Position numbers and translations under genes: made by a program | In this document: positions 43,542 through 55,799 of the stretch, one piece after another | How positions within the stretch are numbered: the first letter of the stretch is position 1 | Layout: each line of letters begins with the position of its first letter | From: Hordeum vulgare subsp. vulgare | Lineage: Eukaryota; Streptophyta; Magnoliopsida; Poales; Poaceae | Reading direction: 5' to 3' | DNA: 64,000 bases | Assembly (NCBI RefSeq): GCF_904849725.1 | Contig: NC_058521.1 | Span: 341,232,638 to 341,296,637 of the forward strand | The notes under the pieces: generated by a model | What the model was told of the DNA's origin: nothing | What the model saw: only the letters and a program-made list of their open reading frames with translations | Database searches by the model: none

Positions 43542-44870
43542 CTAAACGACAGTGCCATAAAGCATGGCGCTATCATTGTTAACTCTAACTCTTTTGGTCT
43601 CAATGTTATGTATATGTGTATCATCACTATCAAGATTCAATATGAACTTTCCTCTCACATTGGGTGCATGACCATAAAAGATATTACTCATAGAAATAGA
43701 ACAACCATTATTCTCTGACTTAAACGAGTAACCGTCTTGCAATAAACAAGATCTAGATATAATGTTCATGCTCAACACAGTCACTAAATAACAATTATTT
43801 AAGTTCATAACTAATCCTGATGGTAACTTAAGTGAAATTGTGCTGACGGCGATTGCATCAACCTTGGAACCATTTCCCACGCGCATCATCAATTCATCCT
43901 TCGCCAGCCTTCGCTTATTCCGTAGTTCCTGTTTCAAGTTGCAAATATGAGCAACAGAACTGATATCGAATACCCAGGCAGTACTACGAGAGCTGGTTAA
44001 ATACACATCAATAACATGTATATCGAATATACCTGATTTTTCCTTGGCCGCCTTCTTATCAGCCAGATACTTCGGGAAGTTGCGCTTCCACTGACCCATA
44101 CCCTTGCAATAATAACACTTCGTTTCAGGCTTAGGTCCGGCTTTGGGTTTCTTCGTCCGATTGGCAACAGGTCTGCCGCACTACTTGGAATTACCGTTCT
44201 TTCCTTTGCCGTTTCTTTTCAAACTAGTGGTCTTATTCACCATCAACACTCGATGCTCTTTACGGAGTTGTGACTCTGGGATTTTAAGCATTGCGAATAA
44301 CTCGCCGGGTGACTTGTTCATCCCTTGCATGTTATAGTTCAACACAAAGCTCTTGTAGGTTGGTGGTGGTGATTGAAGAATTCTATCAGTGATAGCCTCT
44401 TGCGGGACTTCAATCCCCAGCTCAGCTAGACGGTTTGAGCACCCAGACATTTTCAGCACATGTTCACTAATAGACGAATTCTCCTCCATCAATCAAGCAT
44501 AGAACTTATCGGAGGTCTCATACCTCTCAATACGGGCGTTCTTCTGAAAGATAAACTTCAACTCCTCGAACATATCAAATGATCCATGACGCTCAGAGCG
44601 ATGTTGAAGTCCCGGCTCTAAGCCATACAAGACTGCACATTGAACTACTGAGTAGTCCTCCTTACGTGTTAACGAAGCGTTCTTAACATCTTGGTCAGTC
44701 GTACCGGGTGGTTCATCTCCTAGCGCAACATTAAGGACATAATCCTTCTTCCCAGCTTGCAAGAGCAACTTAAGGTTAGGAGCCCAGTCTACAAAGTTGC
44801 GTCCATCATCTTTCAACTTAGCTTTCCCTAGAAATGTATTAAAATTCAGGGTGACTGTCGCGTGAGCCAT
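43542..44870 (-). pseudogene. F1 gag and protease
   Basis: The probable start is MAHATVTLNFNTFLGKAKL at 44870; it fits the family's usual start, although the frame is open eight codons further upstream. Gag continues through VLNVALGDEPPG and, after an in-frame TGA near 44493, MEENSSISEHVLKMSG. A second stop lies near 44181. The zinc knuckle CYYCKGMGQWKRNFPKYL has lost the normal His (Gln) and the last Cys (Phe). The protease motif reads WVFDISSVAHICN where D-T/S-G is expected. The copy is therefore multiply dead although long stretches stay open. Gag would build the particle. Confidence 0.85.
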
Positions 44871-46123
44871 TGATCTACAACACAAATATTTCAAAGTGGA
44901 CTTAGAATATGTTCAAGATAATTAGAGTTTAACAAATCAAATTACTTGCTAAACTCCCACTCAAAAAGTATATCTCTCTAGTCATTTGAGTGGTACATGA
45001 GCCAAATTCACTAACTCAAGTCCGATTATCACGTGAGTTGAGAATAGTTTCAGTGGTAAGCTTCTCTATGCTAATAATATCATCTATACTATTCATGCTC
45101 GACCTTTCGGTCTCATGTGTTCCGAGGCCATGTCTGCACATGCTAGGCTCGTCAAACTTAACCCGAGTGTTTCGCGTGTGCAACTGGTTTGCACACTGTG
45201 TATCTGAACGTTGAGTCTATCACACCCGATCATCGCGTGGTGTCTCGAAACAACGAACTGTACCAACGGTGCACAGTCGGGGAGAAGACAATTTCATCTT
45301 GAAATTTTAGTGAGGGATCACCTTATAATGCTACCGTCGTGCTAAGCCAAATAAGGTGCATAAAAGGATTAACATCACATGCAATTCATAAGTGACATGA
45401 TATGGCTATCATATTGTGCTTCTTGATCTCCATCACCAAAGCACCGGCACGATCTTCTTGTCACCGGCACCACACCATGATCTCCATCAACGTGTCACCA
45501 TCGGGGTTGTCGTGCTACTTATTCTATTACTACTAAAGCTACGTCCTAGCAATATAGTAAACGCATCTGCAAACACAAACGTTAGTTTAAAGACAACCCT
45601 ATGCCTCCTGCCGGTTGCTGTACCATCGACGTGCAACTCGATATTAACTATTACAACATGATCATCTAATACATCCTATATATCACATCACGTCATTGTC
45701 CATATCATATCACAAGCATACCATGCAAAAACAAGTTAGACGTCCTCTAATTTGTTGTTGCATGTTTTACGTGGCTGCTATGGGTATCTAGTATGATCGC
45801 ATCTTACTTACGCAAAAACCACAACGGAGATGTGCAAATTGCTATTTAACCTTTCCAAGGACCGCCTCGGTCAAAACCAATTCAACTAAAGTTGAAGAAA
45901 CCGACACCCGCCAGTCATCTTTATGCAACGAGGTTGCATGTCAATCGATGAAACCAGTCTTTCGTAAGCGTATGAATAATGTTGGTCTGGGCCGCTTCAA
46001 TCCAACAATCCAGCTGAATCGAGAAAAGACTAAGGAGGGCAGCAAATCGAACATCACCGTCCACAAAACCCTTTGTGTTCTACTCGAAATAAAATCTACG
46101 CATGAACCTAGCCATGATGCCAC
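44871..46123 (-). mobile_element. F1 5' leader, with a decayed primer-binding site at 46105-46123
   Basis: This is untranslated DNA between gag and the 5' LTR, ~1.25 kb, as usual in Angela/BARE1 elements. Just inside the LTR the minus strand reads GTGGCATCATGGCTAGGTTC, a mutated form of TGGTATCAGAGCC plus tRNA-Met sequence. No ORF here has a recognisable product. Confidence 0.7.
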
Positions 46124-47671
46124 TGTTGGGGAATGTTGCATGTGAAACAAAAAACTTTCCTACGCACACAAAGACCTATCATGGTGATGTCTATCTACGA
46201 GAGGTGATTTGGATCTACGTACCCATATAGATCGCACAAGAGGAAGTGTTAAGAAACACGGTTGATGTAGTGTAACGTCTTCACGTCCCTTGATCCGCAC
46301 TGCGAACCGTCCCACAAATCGTCCCGCGATCCGTCCCACGATCCGCTCTGATCTAGTGCCGAACGGAAGGCACCTACGTGTTCAACACACGTATAGCTCG
46401 ATGATAATCTCTGCCTTCTTGATCCAGAAAGAAAGACAAAGAAGTAGATGAGTTCTTCGGAAACGTGACAGCGCTCCGGTGGTGGTGACGATCTACTCCT
46501 GCAGGGCTCCGCCGGAGCTCCGCAGAAATACGACCTAGAGGTAAAACTATGGTGTCTAGACCTGAGTTGCACATGGCAAAAGTTGTCTCAAATCAGCCCT
46601 AAATCACCACTATATATAGGAGGGAGGGGGAGGAGGCTCTCCTTGAGGGCCAAGCCGTCAAGGGTGCGCCGGCCAAGGGAGAGGAGGAGTCCTACTCCAA
46701 TCCTACTCCAACTAGGATTGGAAAGTGGAGTCCTTCTCTTCCTTCCCACCTCTCTTTTTTTCTTTGGTTTTCTTTCCTTGGCGCCAAGGCCCTCTTGGGC
46801 TGTTCCACCATATCACAAAGGGCCGGTGCGCCACTCCCAGGGCCATTGGGCTTCCCCCGGGTGTGTTGCCCCCCTCCCGGTGAACTTCTGGAACCCATTC
46901 GTCACTACTGGTACATTCCCGGTAATGCTCGCAAACCTTCCGGTAACCAAATGAAGTCATCCTATATATCAATCTTCGTCTCCGGACCATTCCGCAAACC
47001 CTCGCGACATCCGTGATCTCATCCGGGACTCCGAACAACATTTGGAACCACACATATAACTCAACTATACTAAAACATCACCGAACCTTGAGTGTGCAGA
47101 CCCTGCGGGTTCGAGAATTATTTAGACATGCCGCGAGGTTCTCCTCGGTCAATATCCAACAGCGGGACCTTGATGCCCATATTGGATCCTACATATTCTC
47201 CGAAGATATTATCGGTTGAACTTCAGTGTCAAGGATTCATATAAGCCCGTATGTCATTCTCTTTGTCCTTCGGTATGTTACTTGCTCGAGATTCGATCGT
47301 TGGTATCCGCATACCTATTTCAATCTCGTTACCAACAAGTCTCTTTACTTGTTCCATAATACAAGATGCTATGACTTACACTTAGTCACATTGCTTGCAA
47401 GGCTTGTTTGTGATGTTGTATTACCGAGTGGGCCCCGAGATATCTCTCCGTCACACGGAGTGACAAATCCTAGTCTTGATCCATACTAACTCAACGGACA
47501 CCTTCGGAGATACCTGTAGAGCACCTTTATAGTCACCCAGTTACGTTGTGACGTTTGATGCACACAAGGTATTCCTCCGTTGCCAGTGAGTTCTATGATC
47601 TCAATGTCATAGGAACAAATAATTGACACGCATAAAACTATAGCAATAAAACGACACGATCAATATGCTAT
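46124..47671 (-). mobile_element. F1, 5' LTR (truncated at the outer end)
   Basis: It aligns with the F1 3' LTR from TGTTGGGGAATG at 46124 to CAATATGCTA at ~47670, then changes directly into D gag. The outer ~290 bases of the LTR are missing together with ~200 bases of D gag, so the right end of F1 was deleted and has no target-site duplication. It contains GGAGTGACAAATCC and the following ~70 bases lost from the other LTR. Confidence 0.85.
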
Positions 47672-48551
47672 GATGATGACAAGGGGCCTTGAGCACTTCT
47701 TCATAATTGTGTGGCTTCCCATTATAAGCCCTGCCAGAGTTGTTGTTCCATCGCTCGTCCTTAAAACCAGTGTTAGAATTAGCAACATAATCTGACCCGC
47801 CGCTCAGATGCTTGTATTTTCCACCATTGCCCTCGTTATTATCGTTTCCCTCATGCCTAGAATTGTGTTGCTGATGACCTTTGCCATTGTCATGCTTCTT
47901 TTTGCAAGATTTATTCCCATATGGGCCGGGATCTTTGGTGTTGTTAGACACAACATACCTAGTAAGGACATCCATGAGGTGTCCCATATCCTGAACCTTC
48001 CGCTTGAGGCTTCCAAGCTTCTGGTAAAGTGGTTGGAAATGACATTTTTTCTCCAAAGTTAAGAAAACTTGGGTAGGTGTGATATTGTCAGATGAGTGGA
48101 TGATTTCCGCGACCCGGCGAGCCTAGTGGTGAGCCGACTCATTTGTATGTTGCACATAGTGTTGTAAGTCGACAATACTCATCGGGCTCTTGCAACTACC
48201 TTAGAAATTCTTGATAAAATGTGCCTTCAGCACCAACCGAGAGATAACGGAATTGGGGGGCAGATTTTTCACCCATGTGTGAGTCGGTCTTTGCAATATC
48301 ATGGTCAAATACTTAGCGACACAACATCGCTAATATCAAGCTTGTCCATAGCCAACTCATAACATTCAATCCATGTCGCCTTCTCGAGGTCGGAAATGTA
48401 AGTAGGAACGTTGCGAGGACCCTTGAAATCTTTGGGCATACGCTCGTTGCATAGAGCTAGAGATAAGCCTGGAACTCCAATTGTCCCGCTGTTTAGACCT
48501 ACCATCGAAGAGTCCGACCAGGTCACGGAGGGTGGTACTTGACCCGATGGC
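47672..48551 (-). pseudogene. Element D gag, first copy
   Basis: The minus strand encodes a Tat-lineage gag in broken frames: PKDFKGPRNVPTYISDLEKA and WIECYELAMDKLDISDVV (48305-48526), then a basic Lys/Asn/Gly-rich stretch (GNKSCKKKHDNGKGHQQHNS, 47672-48056) and RAYNGKPHNYEEVLKAPC. It ends at the F1 junction. At 48551/48552 it abuts the LTR of G at exactly the same base as in the second copy (55799/55800). The gag would coat element RNA. Confidence 0.7.
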
Positions 48552-49319
48552 TATAATAGACGAAGTGCACCCCTAGCCTTATTTGTAATGTATTGCATGT
48601 TTTGAACCTTCCAACATTGCCTATGTGGTTGAGTAATAGTAAGTTTTGCTTCATGACATCTTGCCTCATGGCATCATATTCATCATATATTTTGTCGCAT
48701 AATGTGGTTGAAATGCTATGTGTGATCTTATGTGTGAAATGTGGGCGCAAGTGTGAGTGTGGATCCCAACCAAAACCCCTTTCTTCAAAACTAAGCAAAC
48801 CCAGCTAATTTCACTTAATAAAAATGTTGCATGTCCAGCTAGTTTTCCACTTGGTATTTTAAAAGTAACACTTGCTAGAATTGGGATATTTTTCTGTTAT
48901 GGCTTTTGTGAAAAACAGTGCCAAATATTGTTTTGGGTGAATTATTTTGTTGCTCTAAAAATTGTCAAATTATTTCCGTATATCAGGACATTATTTTGTG
49001 AGTTCAAAAACATAATTTCGCCTCCCCAAAAAACAACCTCTATTTTTCTGTGAGAATTATTGCAACGTGTTGTTCTTATAAAAAAGAAAAAAACCCATGA
49101 TTCTTGTGTGTGAGAGGGAGGGCAGCACAGCTGGGCCTCACCCCTGTCTCCAAGCCTGCATCGAGTGCAGCAGGAGCAACTCCATAGCCCACTAGCATCG
49201 CAACAGCCCAGCCGGCTCCTTGCTAACGGCAACTTGCTCCGTTAGCGTTGCCGTTGCTTTTGTTCAGAAAGCAGCGATCAGTGATGCGTGGCATGCCATG
49301 ATCTTCAAGGACGTCGAGG

Positions 49320-49430
49320 CGACGTCATCCCGCCGCGCCCCTATAAAGCCGTCCGCATCCCTAGGGTTTTCCCTTCCTCGTTGCACCGCCGCCATCTCCT
49401 CCCTCTCCCTCCTTCCTCCCCTTCAGGTAA
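49320..49430 (+). promoter_or_regulatory. Core promoter-like region in the G LTR (first copy)
   Basis: CCCCTATAAAGCCGTCC has a good TATA box at 49342-49347, followed ~30 bases later by CCTAGGGTTTTCCC and a CT-rich leader (CCATCTCCTCCCTCTCCCTCC). This looks like the LTR transcription start region. The corresponding stretch is deleted from the second copy. Confidence 0.5.
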
Positions 49431-49996
49431 GCTTCCGAGAGAGAGAGTCACAGAGTTTCAGTGAGTAGCAGAGGTGTGACGACCATCTCCATCCCCGTCG
49501 ATCACCTCCGATGGTGCCCCCTCTACTATCCGCCGTGTCCTGTAGCACGCGAGTGACCTCCTTGACCCATTCTCTATGCTAGGAGGAGGAGTGCGCCTCC
49601 TCGTCACCATCCCCAACAACGTCGACAGCATGGACAGAGTGCCCCCACCGTGTCATGCATCTCCTCGTCCTTTTGCTGTGAGAATCGCCACCTCCTTTCC
49701 CCTCTCTCACCGTGCTAGGCTCGTCGTTGTCATGCTCCGTCCGTCGTAGGTGCCATAATCGCCGTGCCCGAGACGAGCAGCGGATCGAGCTCGAGTGCCT
49801 TGCTGCAGCGTTTGGCTAGTGTAGATTGCAGCGGGAATGAGATCCCCGCATAGCCCGTGCCCCACGCAGGTGCTTCTCCTTGTCGGAGTCGTCGCCGTGA
49901 GCCATATCCGCCATGCCTCGCCACGGCTCTCTCGCCGTGTGGCATCACCCATGCAATCGACCTAAGAGAGGCCGAGCCCCTCTTCTGTCGAGATCC

Positions 49997-50071
49997 GCCC
50001 GTGTAGCGTAGTGGTTGCGCACTTGCGCTGCAGCCCACAGGTCGTGGGTTGGCAACTACCGCAACCTATTT
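49997..50071 (+). other. Degenerate tRNA-like sequence in the G LTR
   Basis: GTAGCGTAGTGG at ~50003 matches a Pol III A box and GTCGTGGGTTGGCAACTACC at ~50041 resembles a tRNA T arm/B box. The spacing is tRNA-like. The second G copy keeps only the second half (GGTTGTGGGTTCG near 56460). Acceptor-stem pairing is poor, so I do not call it a functional tRNA gene. Confidence 0.35.
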
Positions 50072-50798
50072 AGCGCGCCCTTTTTCCCTTCTCTCTACAC
50101 CACTGACACTGGACCCATGGCCCACATGTCAACACCTAGGACCCCTTGTGCCTATGCTAGTGGGGCCTGCCTTGTTTTTATTTTTATTTTGTGATTTATT
50201 TTTATGTTTTAAATTGCAATTTGATTACTTTGCATATAGGAAATTATCCATATCTAGATCTGTCAAAATCTAGCATATAACTATTAGCACCTAATTTGTG
50301 GAAAGTTCGTTTTAGTTTTGTGTGTGATCTTTCTATAGGAATATATGAATATGATATATGTATTTGGGGTAGAATTTTCCCGTGAATCCAATGATGGTAT
50401 TGGTTTTGTCTTCTAGGAAAGTTTGCAAAATGTTAAATTGGGATGATGTGGCATTTTGTGATTTTTGTGTGATTTAATTCTTGCATGCTATGATGAACTT
50501 GTCAACATGGAAGTGCTAGTGTTTTGTCGGCACTAGGCCGTGGTATTTTTCGTTGCTATGATAAACTTGTAGATAAGTGGGTTTCTTCCTGCAAAGTAGC
50601 TAAGAAAATGTTGCTGATTTTACATGCTAAAAAATTATGATATGTTATTTTCTTTCCATGTTGTGTTGATGTTTCCCATGGATATATTGTTCCTTTGTGT
50701 TTGGTCAAATGCCATGAAATGTTGTGTTTGTTACCCTCTACAATTCTATGCCTTCACTTTGCCATATAGGTCTTGCATCATAGAGTTACATTTTGTCC

Positions 50799-51115
50799 AG
50801 GATGCATATAACCTACACCTGAACTGCCCGATTCATGAGAGCCTGGATCCGTGAAGCCCCCAAATGAGCTACCACAAAATATGCTGCGATGACCTGTATT
50901 ACCACCATCATTGCCTTCTATAAAGTTCTGGAAAACATGATTCCGGAACGCCTGTAGGAAGTGGCAATTTTCCCACGAGTGAGTGGATGGCTTATAGGGG
51001 AAACTGTGCTGAGGACAAGGGGCCTTGAGAGCTTCTTCATAATTGCATGGGTTCCCGTTATAAGCCCTGCTAGAGTTGTTGTTCCATCGCTCAATCTTAA
51101 AACTAGTGTTGGTAT
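50799..51115 (-). pseudogene. Element D gag, second copy, left of F2
   Basis: The minus strand reads FKIERWNNNSSRAYNGNP, EEALKAPCPQHSFPYKPSTH, QAFRNHVFQNFIEGNDGG and DPGSHESGSSGVGYMHPG. It is homologous to D gag at 47672-47760 and 39067-39116 and supplies the ~200 bases those have lost. At ~50799 it follows the truncated G LTR, the seam of the tandem duplication. It continues at 55025 on the other side of F2. Confidence 0.7.
51111..51115. repeat. Target-site duplication of F2, left copy (GGTAT)
   Basis: GGTAT lies directly before the F2 LTR start TGTTGAGG and again at 55025-55029 after its end CCAACA. Confidence 0.9.
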
Positions 51116-52946
51116 TGTTGAGGAACGTCGCATGGGAAACAAAAATTTTCCTACGCGCACAAAGACCTCTCATGGTGATGTCCATCTACGAGAGGGGATT
51201 TACGATATACGTACCCTTGTAGATCACACAGCAGGAAGCGTTAATAAACGCGGTTGATGTAGTGGAATGTCCTCATGTCCCTCGATGCACCCGTGAACCG
51301 TCCCACGAGCTGTCCCGCGGTCCGTCCTACTCTGATCTAGTGTCGAACGGACGGCACCCGTGAACCATCCCACGAACCGTCCCGCGATCCGTCCCGCTCT
51401 GATCTAGTGCCGAACGGACGGCACCTCCGCGTTCAGCACATGTACAGCTCGACGATGATCTCGGCCTTCTTGATCCAGCCAGAGAGACGGAGAGGTAGAT
51501 GAGTTCTCCGGCAGCGTGACGGTGCTCCGGAGTTTGGTGGTGATCTATCTCAGCAGGGCTCCGCCCGAGCTCCGGAGAAATACGATGCAGAGGAAAAACC
51601 ATGGAGGTATGTGGTCCGGCTGCCGTGGCAAAGTTGTCTCAAATCATCCCTAATACCTCAGTATATATAGGAGCGAGGGGGAGGGCCTTGCCTTGAGGCT
51701 CAAGAGAGCCCCAAGGGGTCGGCCGAAGCAAGGGAGGAGTCCTTACCCTCCAATCCTAGTCCAACTAGGATTGGAAGGTGGAGTCCTTCTCCACTTTCCC
51801 ACCTCCCCTTTTTTTCCTTTTCCTTTGATTCCTGACCATAGGGCTTCTTGGGCTGTCCCACCAGCCCACTAAGGGCTGGTGCGGCACCCCTCAGGGCTAT
51901 GGGCTTCCCCCGGGTGGGATGCCCCCCCCCCCCCGGTGAACATCCGGAACCCATTGGTCACTCTCGGTACATTCCCGGTAATGTTCGAAAGCTTTCCGGT
52001 AATCAAATGAGGTCATCCTATATATCAATCTTCGTTTTCGGACCATACCATATAACTCAAATACGCATAAAACATCGCCTAACCTTAATTGTGCAGACCC
52101 TGCGGGTTCGAGAACTATGTAGACATGACCCGAGCGACTCCTCGGTTAATATCCAATAGCGGGACCTGGATGCCCATATTGGATCCTACATATTCTCCGA
52201 AGATCTTATCGGTTGAACCTCAGTGTCAAGGATTCATATAATCCCGTATGTCATTTCCTTTGTCCTTCGGTACTTTACTTGCCCGAGATTTGATCGTCGG
52301 TATCCGCATACCTATTTCAATCTCGTTTACCGGCAAGTCTCTTTACTCGTTCTGTCATACAAGATCCCGTGACATACACTAAGTCACATTGCTTGCAAGG
52401 CTTGTGTGTGATGTTGTATTACCGAGTGGGCCCCGAGATACCTCTCCGTCATACGGAGTGACAAATCCCATTCTTGATCCATACTAACTCAACGGACACC
52501 TTCGGAGATACCCGTAGAGCATCTTTTTAGTCGTCCGGTTACGTTGTGACGTTTGATACACACAAGGTATTCCGGCGATGCCAGTGAGTTATATTATCTC
52601 ATGGTCATAGGAATAAATACTTGACACGCAGAAAAACAGTAGCAACAAAATGACACGATCAACATGCTAGTTCATTAGTTTGGGTCTAGTCCATCACATG
52701 ATTCTCCTAATGATGTGATCCCGTTATCAAGTGACAACACTTGCCTATGGTCAGGAAACCTTGACTATCTTTGATCAACGAGCTAGTCAACTAGAGGCTT
52801 ACTAGGGACAGTGTTTTGTCTATGTATCCACTGAAGTATTGTGTTTCCAACCAATACAATTATACCATAGATAATAAACGATTATCATGAACAAAGACAT
52901 ATAATAATAACTAATTTTTTATTGCCCCTAGGGCATATTTCCAACA
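51116..52946 (-). mobile_element. F2 (Angela/WIS/BARE1-type), 3' LTR (1831 bp)
   Basis: In plus orientation it runs from TGTTGAGGAACGTCGC at 51116 to CATATTTCCAACA at 52946. It has a TATA-like TATATATAGG at ~51661, a run of 14 C at 51924-51937 and a 67-bp tandem duplication at 51291-51424. The polypurine tract lies just outside (minus strand TGCAAGTGGGAGAC, 52947-52960). Confidence 0.9.
51291..51424 (+). repeat. 67-bp tandem duplication inside the F2 LTR
   Basis: Two adjacent 67-base units, 51291-51357 and 51358-51424, each begin CCGTGAACC and end GAACGGACGGCAC. The F1 LTRs have only one such unit, so the duplication is specific to this copy or its lineage. Confidence 0.85.
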
Positions 52947-54703
52947 GTCTCCCACTTGCACTAGGATCACTAATCTACTTCACATCACCATGTGATTCTA
53001 ACGAATCCAACACCCATATAGTTCTGGGGTCTGATATCGTCTTGCTCGTGAGAGAGGTTTTTAGTCAACGGTTCTGAAACTTTCAGATCCGTGTGTGCTT
53101 TACAAATCTTTATGTCATCTAATAGATGCTGCTACTACGTGCTATTCGGAAATACTCCAAATATCTACTCTACTATATGAATCCGTCTTACTACTCATAG
53201 TCATTCGGATTAGTGTCAAAGCTTGCATCGACGTAACCCTTTACGACGAACTCTTTAACCACCTCCTTAATCGAGAAAAATTCCTTAGTCCATTAGTTAC
53301 TAAGGATAACTTTGACCGCTCTTTAGTGATTCAATCATGGATCACTCTCTGTACCTCTTAACAGACTTGTGGCAAGGCACACATCATGTGCGATACACAA
53401 CATGGCATACTGTAGAGTCTACGGCTAAGGCATAGGGGACGACCTTCGTCCTTTCTCTTTCTTCTGCCGTGGTCGGGCTTTTGTTTCTTACTCAAATTCA
53501 CACCTTACAACAAAACCAGGAACTCCTTTTTAGTATTTCGGTCTATCTCCATAGATCTTGATGCTCAATGTTCTAGTAGCTCTATCCAGGTCTTCCTTTG
53601 AAAAACCCCTTTGAAACAACCTTTATGCTTTACAGAAATTCTACATTACTTCCGATCACCAATATGTCAACCACATATACTTTATGAGAAATACTATAGT
53701 GCTCCCACTCACTTCTTTGGAAATACAAGTTTCTCATAAACCTTGTACAAACCCAAAAGCTTTGATCATCTAATCAAAGCGTATATGCCAACTCCGAGAT
53801 GCTTGCACCAGTCCATGAAAGGACCACTCGAGCTTGCATACTTGTTAGCAACTTTAGGATCGACAAAACCTTCTGATTGTATTACATACAATCTTTCCTC
53901 AAGGAAATCGTCGAGGAAACAATGTTTTGTCTTCCTGTGTGCAATATTTCACAAATAATGCATCAACTACTAACATTATTCCAACAGACTTTCAACATCG
54001 CTACGAGTGAGAAAGTCACATCATAGTCAACTCTTTGATCTTGTCGAAAACATCTTTGTGACAAGTCGAACTTTTCTTAATAGTGACTTATCACCATCAT
54101 CGTTTGTCTTCCTTTTAAAGATCCATATTTACTTAATAGTCTTACTACCATCAAGTAGTTCTTCGAAAGTCTACACTTTGTTTTATACATGGATCCTCTC
54201 CCGGATTTCATGGCCTCCAGCCATTTGTCGTAATCCGGGCCCACCATTGCTTCTCCATAACTCGTAAGTTCATTGTTGCTCAACAACATGACCTCCAAGA
54301 CAGGGTTACTGCACCACTCTGCAGTAATACGTGACCTTTGTCGACCTACGAGGTTTGAAGTAACTTGATCCGAAGCTCAATGATCACCATCATTAGTTTC
54401 TACTTCAATTGGTGTAGGCGCCACAGGAACATTTTAGTGCATCGCGCTACACACTGGTTGAAGTGACGGTTCACTAACCTCATCAAGTTCCACGACCCTC
54501 CCACTAAATTCTTTCGAGAGAAACCTTTCCTCGAGAAAGGTTCCGTTTCTAGAAACAAACACTTTGCTTCCGGATCTGAGATAGGAGATGTATCCTACTG
54601 TTTTAGATATCCTATGAAGATGCATTTATCCGCTTTCGGTTCAAGCTTATCAGACTGAAACCTTTTCACATAAGCATCGCAGCCCCAAACATTCAAGAAA
54701 CGA
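52947..54703 (-). pseudogene. F2 pol remnant (RNase H, RT and integrase scraps)
   Basis: A strongly decayed copy of the F1 pol region: it aligns with F1 with many small deletions. The minus strand shows scraps such as YGEAMVGPDYDKWLEAMKSG (54077-54298), corresponding to the RT start, and GRVVELDEV near 54490. The part around 54590-54700 matches the C-terminal integrase region. Gag, protease and the integrase core are missing; at ~54703 the sequence jumps directly into 5' LTR. No domain is intact. Confidence 0.75.
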
Positions 54704-55024
54704 CAGCAGAAAAATAGTAGCAACAAAATGACACGATCAACATGCTACGTTCATTAGTTTGGGTCTAGTCCATCACTTGATTCTCCTAATGATGTCATCC
54801 CGTTATCAAGTGACAACACTTGCCTATGGTCAGGAAGCCTTGACCATCTTTGATCAACGAGCTAGTCAACTGGAGGCTTACTAGGGACAGTGTTTTGTCT
54901 ATGTATCCACACAAGTATTGTGTTTCCAATCAATACAATTATAGCATGGATAATAAACGATTATCATGAACAAGTAATATAATAATAACTAATTTATTAT
55001 TGCCTCTAGGGCATATTTCCAACA
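54704..55024 (-). mobile_element. F2, 5' LTR remnant (outer ~320 bp)
   Basis: It matches the outer end of the F2 3' LTR from CAGAAAAATAGTAGC to CATATTTCCAACA at 55024. One internal deletion removed the rest of this LTR, the leader, gag, protease and most of the integrase. The GGTAT duplication follows. Confidence 0.85.
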
Positions 55025-55799
55025 GGTATTAGCAACAATATTTGACCCTCCATCTAGATGCTTCCGTTTTGCACCATTGCCCAAGTTATTATGGTTTCCC
55101 TCATGTGCAGAATTGTGTTCCTGATGACCTTTGCCATTTTCATGTTTCTTCACTTTGCTAGATTTATCCTCATCTGGGCCGAGATCTTTGGTCTTGTTAG
55201 ACTCAAAATACCTAGTAAGGACATCCATGATGCTCCCATATCCGGAACCTTCCGCTTGAGACGTCCAAGCTTGTGGTAAAGTCGTTGGAAATGGCAATCT
55301 TTCTCCAAAATCAAGACCACTTGGGCAGCTATGATATTGTGAGATGAGTGGATGATTTGCGTGACCCGGCGAGTCTAGTGGTGAGCCGACTCATTTGTAC
55401 ATTGCACGTAGTGCTGTAAGTCAACAATCGTCATCGGCCTCTTGCAAATACCTTGGAAATTCTTGATGAAACATGCCTTCAACTCAGACCGAGTCAACGG
55501 AATTGGGGGCAGATTTTTCAACCATGTGTGAGCCGGTCCTTCCAATATCATAGTCAAATACTTAGCACACACAACATCGCTAGCATCAAGCATGTCCATA
55601 GAAAACTCATAACTTTCAATCCATGCTGCCGGCTCGAGATAAGCCATGTAATTAGGAACTTTGCAAGGACCCTCAAAATTTTGGGCATACACTCGTTGCA
55701 TCGAGCTGGAGATAAGCATGAACTCCAATTGTCCTGTTGTTTAGACCCGCCATCGAAGAGTCAGGTCGGGTCATGAAGGGTGGTACTTGACCTGCCGGT
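55025..55799 (-). pseudogene. Element D gag, second copy, right of F2
   Basis: The minus strand encodes gag in frame 55375-55728: NFEGPCKVPNYMAYLEPAAW, IESYEFSMDMLDASDVV and MILEGPAHTWLKNLPPIPLT, SELKACFIKNFQG. The W-L...F pattern is the Retrotrans_gag core. A Lys/Asn/His-rich basic tail follows (SSKVKKHENGKGHQEHNS, 54989-55297). It is less damaged than the first copy. The N-terminus is cut at 55799 by element G. Confidence 0.75.

Larger units (their letters stand above)
48552..50798 (+). mobile_element. Element G LTR, first (truncated) copy
   Basis: The sequence starts TATAATAGACGAAGTGCACC (family start TGTAATAGCCCAAG) and aligns with 55800-57206. It stops abruptly at about 50798, where D gag sequence begins again. 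About 850 bases (roughly 49155-50026) are absent from the second copy, including a TATA box at 49342 and the pyrimidine-rich region after it. Apparent ORFs here have no known domain. Confidence 0.75.

Noticed and set aside
49997..50071. Possible functional tRNA gene.
   Set aside because: The acceptor and anticodon stems do not pair well and the B box is degenerate; kept only as a tRNA-like sequence.
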